A stretch of 10,479 nt of DNA from Candidatus Neoanaerotignum tabaqchaliae. Lineage in GTDB: Bacteria > Bacillota > Clostridia > Lachnospirales > Anaerotignaceae. Positions 6,889-10,479 of the stretch are shown here, in pieces. Position 1 is the stretch's first letter; every line of letters starts with the position of its first letter. The notes under the pieces are model-generated. The model saw only the letters and a program-made list of their open reading frames with translations. It was not told the origin of the DNA and made no database searches. The stretch lies in NCBI GenBank assembly GCA_904420235.1, contig CAJFUS010000038.1, positions 1 to 10,479 of the forward strand, given 5' to 3'. Made by a program: the position numbers and the translations under genes.

Positions 6889-6918
6889 TTGTAAGCGATG
6901 GTTAATAAAGTATATAAT
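6889..6918 (+). promoter_or_regulatory. promoter of the exported DUF3298-type gene
   Basis: TTGTAA (6889-6894) and a perfect TATAAT (6913-6918) are 18 bases apart. Transcription would start near 6925, close to the ribosome site AAGGGA (6924-6929), implying a very short leader. Confidence 0.55.
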
Positions 6919-6938
6919 TTGCGAAGGGAAAGTTACTT

Positions 6939-7817
6939 ATGAAAAAATTCTTGCTTTTTACATCAATAATTGTATTGTCAGCATCCAATTCTATATTCGC
7001 GTTTGCAAATGAATCAGATATTAATTCAGGTCTTCGTAAGTATGAAGAAAACAAGGGAAACACTGTTTGTTGGAATGATGAGGCTAAAGAAATATCTGTA
7101 TATAAAGAGAATGCATTATTATATTCAACTAATATTGGAAGCAGCAGCATCGATTTAGAAGACTTTTCTCTTCAATTAAACTATACTGTTGATGAAAAAA
7201 ATGGAACAACATATTTAAAACAGGAAACTCTCGACTTTATAAATTCAACTCTATTTCCCGCTCAAGATAATAAAGAATACGGATACTCTATAACTACTGA
7301 ATCTTACAAAAATGACGATGAGAGCATAACTATAAATTATCCTAAAATTATAAATTATAAAGGTGAGCTTATTCAAGATTATATGAACCAAAGCATTTAT
7401 AATCTTGTTGAAAAGTATATTGACAGCGATATATATGATAGTGTTTCTTTGGATTATAGTATTGAAAAAAGCGATGATAAAGTTATCAGTATTTTGTTTA
7501 CTGGTGTTGCTAAAGCAAAATCGTTTAATAATTCAACAAACATCATGGATTCTATAAATTTAGATTTAAATACAAGTAATGAGATTTCTTTAGATAATTT
7601 CATAAAAGATAAAGAAATGTTGAATAACGTACTGGAAAGCAATAGCTTGAAGCCATTGGAATATGGAAGTTTAAAATTTTATTTCAAAGATGATAACGTG
7701 GTGTTTTACTACAAACCTTTAGACGACAGCATAAATTTACCGCATGTAATAGTAGTTGGCATAGATGAATTAAGCCCAATAATAAATTCTGACTTTGGAG
7801 ATAGGCCGGCAAGCTAA
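6939..7817 (+). CDS. exported protein, CuAO-N-like plus DUF3298/DUF4163 (RsiV-like) domains
   Basis: A 292-residue secreted or cell-surface protein of unknown role. Residues 1-23 form a signal peptide (MKKFLLFTSIIVLSASNSIF, likely cut after AFA); there is no lipobox. Residues about 40-107 resemble the copper-amine-oxidase N-terminal-like repeat common in Clostridia stalk proteins: a VCWNDEAKEISVY strand, then NGTTYLKQETLDFINSTL. Residues about 115-280 resemble the DUF4163/DUF3298 module of the RsiV anti-sigma family: YPKIINYKGELIQDYMNQSI, a beta-rich middle, SLDNFIKD, and the ending NVVFYYKP-HVIVVGIDELSP. Unlike RsiV it has no membrane anchor or anti-sigma segment. It is monocistronic, with its own promoter. 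It is clearly more AT-rich than the genes to its left, which hints at separate origin. Domain calls are from pattern memory only. Confidence 0.75.
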   Translation: MKKFLLFTSIIVLSASNSIFAFANESDINSGLRKYEENKGNTVCWNDEAKEISVYKENALLYSTNIGSSSIDLEDFSLQLNYTVDEKNGTTYLKQETLDFINSTLFPAQDNKEYGYSITTESYKNDDESITINYPKIINYKGELIQDYMNQSIYNLVEKYIDSDIYDSVSLDYSIEKSDDKVISILFTGVAKAKSFNNSTNIMDSINLDLNTSNEISLDNFIKDKEMLNNVLESNSLKPLEYGSLKFYFKDDNVVFYYKPLDDSINLPHVIVVGIDELSPIINSDFGDRPAS

Positions 7818-8009
7818 ATTTAACGAATATGTTAGTTTTACAAAGTTTATTATTTGGTTGATGCGGCAAAAATTATGGGAGATGGATTTTGCAGGCATTG
7901 CAGTTTAAAATAATAAGAGTTTTGGTTAAAAGCAGTGAGAAATAAAAGTCTTGCTGCTTTTATTTGTTAGTTTAATTACTGCTTACTTTATTTAGATTTT
8001 GATAAATAC

Positions 8010-8052
8010 TTATAAAAAGACAAATATCTTGTCAGCCTCTGTCTTTTTATAA
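8010..8052 (+). terminator. 13-pair inverted repeat, probable terminator
   Basis: TTATAAAAAGACA (8010-8022) and TGTCTTTTTATAA (8040-8052) are perfect 13-base arms around a 17-base loop. The T-run within the right arm would let it end transcripts from the left; by symmetry it could work both ways. It ends only 2 bases before the TetR -35 box, so it may insulate that promoter or serve as a binding site instead. Confidence 0.55.
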
Positions 8053-8054
8053 AT

Positions 8055-8083
8055 TTGACACAGCGTCAGAAAACAGATATAAT
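8055..8083 (+). promoter_or_regulatory. consensus sigma-A promoter of the TetR gene, with possible operator
   Basis: TTGACA (8055-8060) and TATAAT (8078-8083) are both perfect, with a 17-base spacer. A small palindrome TGAC-ACAGC-GTCA (8056-8068) overlaps the -35 box, the place where a self-repressing TetR protein would be expected to bind. The palindrome is short, so the operator call is weak; the promoter call is strong. The start near 8090 leaves a leader of about 60 bases. Confidence 0.8.
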
Positions 8084-8149
8084 AAACACCATAAATGATT
8101 TAAACTTGGCTGAAATTCCGTCAGTTCATAAAATAGGGGAGGAAACTTT

Positions 8150-8782
8150 ATGCCAAAGGGTTCAGAAGAATTAATAAATGCAAGAAAAGAAGAAATTATT
8201 AACGCCTGCGCTCTTTTGTATGAAACCATGAGCTTCAAGGATATTACTATTAGGGATATTGGGGCAAAAACTTCTTTCACGCGCACTTCAATTTATAATT
8301 ATTTTCAGACAAAGGAGGAAATCTTTTTAGCTTTGCTCCAGCGCGAGTATGAAATTTGGATTTCGGATATAAAAGAGCTTATCAATCTGGATTTACAACT
8401 CTCTGCGGAAGAATTTTCCGACAAACTGGCGCACACATTGGAAAAACGGAGCTGTATGCTGAAATTGATGTCTATGAATATATATGATATGGAGGTAAAC
8501 AGCCGTATAGAAAATTTAGTTGCTTTTAAAAAGGTTTACGCGGACTCTTTGAGGGCAATAAGCTGCTGTCTTGAAAAATTTTTCCCTTCAATGTCTGTAA
8601 AAGATATTCAGGAATTTATGTATTCCTTTTTTCCTTTCCTGTTTGGCGTTTATCCATACACCTCCCATACACAAAAACAACTGGAGGCCATGGAATTGGC
8701 TAATGTAAACTATACCAACTATACAATTTATGAGCTTACAAAGTCATTTATTATAAAAATGCTGAAACCCTTTGAAAAATAG
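8150..8782 (+). CDS. TetR/AcrR-family transcriptional regulator
   Basis: A one-component repressor type: an N-terminal DNA-binding domain plus a C-terminal ligand and dimer domain. It is 210 residues. The TetR_N domain covers about 15-62, with ITIRDIGAKTSFTRTSIYNY (32-51) as helix-turn-helix and FQTKEEIFLALLQ (52-64) as the following conserved helix. The rest (65-210) is alpha-helical and not close to a family whose ligand I can name. GGGGAGG at 8136-8142 lies 7 bases before ATG. Its strong promoter suggests the gene is kept in check by its own product. The usual partner (an efflux pump or enzyme gene) is not adjacent: the left neighbour is an exported protein with its own promoter, and the right one lies more than 500 bases away beyond terminators. 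Confidence 0.92.
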   Translation: MPKGSEELINARKEEIINACALLYETMSFKDITIRDIGAKTSFTRTSIYNYFQTKEEIFLALLQREYEIWISDIKELINLDLQLSAEEFSDKLAHTLEKRSCMLKLMSMNIYDMEVNSRIENLVAFKKVYADSLRAISCCLEKFFPSMSVKDIQEFMYSFFPFLFGVYPYTSHTQKQLEAMELANVNYTNYTIYELTKSFIIKMLKPFEK

Positions 8783-8800
8783 AAAAATAATAAAAAATTA

Positions 8801-8842
8801 AGGCAATTTAAATTATAAATATACTGCCTGTTTGTTTTAATT
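8801..8842 (+). terminator. candidate terminator just after the TetR gene
   Basis: AGGCA (8801-8805) pairs with TGCCT (8825-8829), and ATTTA with TAAAT inside (8806-8810, 8816-8820), leaving a 4-base bulge. A T-rich tail, GTTTGTTTTAATTT, follows. It begins 19 bases after the stop codon. Confidence 0.5.
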
Positions 8843-8874
8843 TGTCGCTTTAACTGTATAGTATTATTTTTTAC

Positions 8875-8910
8875 ACCGCTCTTAAACTGGGCGGTTTAAT
8901 TTTTATATTT
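8875..8910 (+). terminator. second candidate terminator after the TetR gene
   Basis: ACCGCTC (8875-8881) and GGGCGGT (8889-8895) form seven pairs with one G-U around a 7-base loop, followed by TTAATTTTTATATTTTT. This is the most GC-rich stem in the gap and a better terminator than the one before it. Confidence 0.6.
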
Positions 8911-9146
8911 TTGTTTTTATAACTATTTAAAACCGTAATTTTGGTTTTTAATTACTACTGAAAATTATGGAAAATATTTATTTTTCCAAAAAATACATTG
9001 AGAAATTTAAGTCTGCAATTTAAATCCCAAAAAACAGCAGCTTAATAAAATTGAAAATCAGTATTCATTTAATTTATACTGCTCTGTAAATTTAGTATTG
9101 TACTTTTTAAAATCCAAGTTTTAAAATAAGCTTAAAAAATATTGAG

Positions 9147-9236
9147 TATTGCCAATTATTTGTGAGATAAAGAATAAATTAGGTTATATACACAAATTGT
9201 ATAATAATTATTTATTAAACTTAAAAAATGGCAATA
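9147..9236. repeat. 8-base inverted repeat upstream of the lipoprotein hydrolase
   Basis: TATTGCCA (9147-9154) and TGGCAATA (9229-9236) are exact reverse complements 74 bases apart. AATTATT/AATAATT (9154-9160, 9203-9209) can also pair within. The right arm lies about 60 bases before the GTG start. The arms could be paired binding sites for a regulator, or the base of a leader fold. Confidence 0.35.
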
Positions 9237-9298
9237 AAATTACCTCGTCATTATATATTGAACTTTAACAGGTTTTATGACAAAAGGAGAACAAGTTT

Positions 9299-10345
9299 GT
9301 GAGCAGATTTAAAGTGTTGCAGACAATTATAATAAGCGTTTGTTTAATGATAATTTTATGCGCTTGTAAATGGGAGGCTTCTGGAAAAGATATGATAAAA
9401 ACCAGACAAAATGAGACCGTATCCGAACCGGTTAAAAGCGTAACTGAGGAAAGCGCTGTGTTTGAACCTGTTTCAATACACACAAAAGTACGAGATGTTA
9501 TAGACTTACCAGTTTTTGAAAACTATGGAAGGCTTATTTTTCCGGTTGACCGAGAAATTGATGATAAACTTATACTGGAAAATATGGATGATATTTTACC
9601 TTGGTATAACTATATTAATCCTAACAAAACAGTGGAAATCGTAAATTATCTTGGTCAGCAGGCGGCTTTGGGAAACAAAATATTTTTTGATATTTACACA
9701 GACGAGGAAAAAGCCAATGACCCTGAAAAAGAAAACACAGGGCTGTTTTTCTTCCGTGGAGAGCCAAACGGAAAAGTGGCCATTTGCAATGCCGGGGGCG
9801 GCTTTGTTTATGTGGGAGCTATGCAGGACAGTTTTCCTCACGCATTGGAACTTTCAAAAAAGGGATATAACGCCTTTGCGCTTATTTATCGTCCCGGAGC
9901 TCAAACAGCATGTGAGGATTTGGCAAGGGCCATAGCCTATATACATGAACATGCCGACGAACTTCAAGTGGATATAACCGATTATTCTCTTTGGGGAGGC
10001 TCGGCAGGAGGAAGAATGGCGGCGTGGCTTGGCTCTTATGGCACGGCGGCCTTTGGAGAGCAGGTTTACCCAAGACCGGCGGCTGTCATTATTCAGTACA
10101 CAGGTCTTTCGGAAGTTTCAGGAAACGAACCGCCTACATACAGTTGCGTAGGAACAAGCGACGGCATTGCTTCTTACAAGGTTATGGAAAGTCGTATTAA
10201 CAGAATCAGAAGTAATGGAACTGACGCAGAAATTGAAATTTTTAAAGGGTTGCCCCACGGGTTTGGCCTTGGAGAAGGAACCATAGCCGAGGGCTGGATA
10301 AACAATGCAGTTGAATTTTGGGAAAGACAGATAAAGGAGGATTAA
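9299..10345 (+). CDS. lipoprotein alpha/beta hydrolase (BD-FAE-like esterase)
   Basis: A 348-residue esterase-type hydrolase tethered outside the membrane. Residues 1-23 are a lipoprotein signal (hydrophobic run, then lipobox LCAC with Cys23), followed by a polar linker to about 60. The hydrolase core has an oxyanion-hole strand ICNAGGGF (162-169), the nucleophile elbow WGGSAGG with Ser235 (232-238), acid Asp288 in GTSDGI, and His320 in LPHGFG; the triad is complete. The pattern fits the BD-FAE/acetyl-xylan-esterase-like branch, whose members remove acetyl or feruloyl groups from plant polysaccharides, but the true substrate is unknown. The start is GTG, 9 bases after GGAG (9286-9289); no other start is as well placed. 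A Cys at the -2 position of the lipobox is unusual. The next lipoprotein gene begins 3 bases after its stop. Confidence 0.88.
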   Translation: MSRFKVLQTIIISVCLMIILCACKWEASGKDMIKTRQNETVSEPVKSVTEESAVFEPVSIHTKVRDVIDLPVFENYGRLIFPVDREIDDKLILENMDDILPWYNYINPNKTVEIVNYLGQQAALGNKIFFDIYTDEEKANDPEKENTGLFFFRGEPNGKVAICNAGGGFVYVGAMQDSFPHALELSKKGYNAFALIYRPGAQTACEDLARAIAYIHEHADELQVDITDYSLWGGSAGGRMAAWLGSYGTAAFGEQVYPRPAAVIIQYTGLSEVSGNEPPTYSCVGTSDGIASYKVMESRINRIRSNGTDAEIEIFKGLPHGFGLGEGTIAEGWINNAVEFWERQIKED

Positions 10346-10348
10346 AAA

Positions 10349-10479
10349 ATGAAAAAACGAGCAATTTTTTCTGTATTATTAGGAGCGGCAGTGCTTTCAA
10401 CGGCCATAAGCGGCTGCGGAAGCTCGGCATCGGGACAAAGTTCTCAGCAAACAGCCTCTGTTCAAACAGAAACATCAGC
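10349..10479 (+). CDS. second lipoprotein, cut by the window end
   Basis: The ribosome site AAAGGAGG (10333-10340) lies in the last codons of the hydrolase gene, 8 bases before this ATG, so the two genes are almost certainly co-transcribed and probably coupled. The 43 visible codons give a lipoprotein signal (MKKRAIFSVLLGAAVLSTAI, then SGC with Cys23) and a Ser/Gln/Thr-rich linker, GSSASGQSSQQTASVQTET. The functional domain lies outside the window. A second hydrolase or a solute-binding protein would both fit. Confidence 0.85.
   Translation, partial: MKKRAIFSVLLGAAVLSTAISGCGSSASGQSSQQTASVQTETS

Larger units (their letters stand above)
6328..6938. other. 611-base gap without a convincing gene
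   Basis: Neither strand has a reading frame with a good start, ribosome site and recognisable protein. A plus-strand frame stays open for some 57 codons ending at about 6767, but it begins after a stop, has no ribosome site at its ATGs and has no recognisable content. What the gap does hold is structure: the lepA 3' hairpins, the terminator, a nested inverted repeat (6504-6611), two short direct repeats, a hairpin AGTGAA/TTCACT (6766-6771 with 6789-6794), a minus-facing terminator-like stem, and the promoter of the next gene. It could be a degenerate mobile or intergenic repeat, or hold a non-coding RNA. Confidence 0.5.
7818..8149. other. 332-base gap with terminator and TetR promoter
   Basis: No gene is visible. 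The left part has two competing small stems at 7928-7965: AAAAGCAG with CTGCTTTT (7928-7935, 7954-7961), or AAATAAAAG with CTTTTATTT (7940-7948, 7957-7965); both could not form at once, and neither is followed by a long T-run. The right part carries the stronger inverted repeat and the promoter listed separately. Confidence 0.5.
8783..9298. other. 516-base AT-rich gap rich in short hairpins
   Basis: No gene is seen. After the two terminator candidates come overlapping stems AAAACC/GGTTTT (8929-8934, 8943-8948) and GTAATT/AATTAC (8935-8940, 8950-8955), which exclude each other; TGGAAAA-TATTTAT-TTTTCCA (8968-8988); CAGTAT/ATACTG (9059-9064, 9076-9081); and TATACA-CAAAT-TGTATA (9187-9203). A TATAAT occurs at 9200-9205, but with no acceptable -35, so the promoter of the lipoprotein operon is uncertain. 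Stems this short arise easily in AT-rich DNA. Confidence 0.5.

Noticed and set aside
6328..6938. Known RNAs (tmRNA, RNase P RNA, SRP RNA, 6S) in the gap
   Set aside because: I could not find the conserved cores of these RNAs by eye; a covariance search would be decisive.
8783..9298. CRISPR array or tandem repeat in the AT-rich gap
   Set aside because: The stems are all different words; there is no regularly spaced repeat unit.

Overview
The window looks like a chromosomal stretch from an anaerobic, spore-forming member of the Clostridia, probably near the Lachnospirales. The grounds are the sporulation gene spoIIP, the spoIIP-lepA adjacency typical of Firmicutes, strong AGGAGG-type ribosome sites, and frequent ATA isoleucine codons beside GCC alanine codons. 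I cannot name a genus.

Left part (1-3397, minus strand): a nucleoside-salvage operon. deoA (pyrimidine-nucleoside/thymidine phosphorylase) is followed by deoB (phosphopentomutase), whose ribosome site lies inside the last codons of deoA. After deoB come a 55-residue single-pass membrane protein (719-886), a GC-rich hairpin, and a GNAT acetyltransferase that probably starts at a GTG. A further minus-strand gene seems to begin at position 11 and leave the window. DeoA releases (deoxy)ribose-1-phosphate from pyrimidine nucleosides and DeoB converts it to the 5-phosphate for central metabolism.

Middle part (3470-6327, plus strand): spoIIP (peptidoglycan hydrolase of engulfment) and lepA (elongation factor 4), divergent from the deo operon. 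lepA has its own good promoter inside the 3' end of spoIIP, and the gap between the two genes holds a long inverted repeat.

The 6328-6938 gap has no convincing gene but much structure: back-to-back hairpins, a strong intrinsic terminator (6452-6489), a nested inverted repeat of about 108 bases, short direct repeats, and a terminator-like hairpin facing the minus strand.

Right part (6939-10479, plus strand): more AT-rich and accessory in character. It holds an exported protein with a copper-amine-oxidase-N-like domain and a DUF3298/DUF4163 (RsiV-like) domain, a TetR-family regulator behind a fully consensus promoter, about 500 bases of very AT-rich hairpin-containing DNA, a lipoprotein alpha/beta hydrolase with an intact catalytic triad, and the start of a second lipoprotein gene translated from a site overlapping the hydrolase's end. 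I see no CRISPR array, tRNA, rRNA, transposase or obvious defence system. The least explained items are the small membrane protein and the structured 6321-6825 region.
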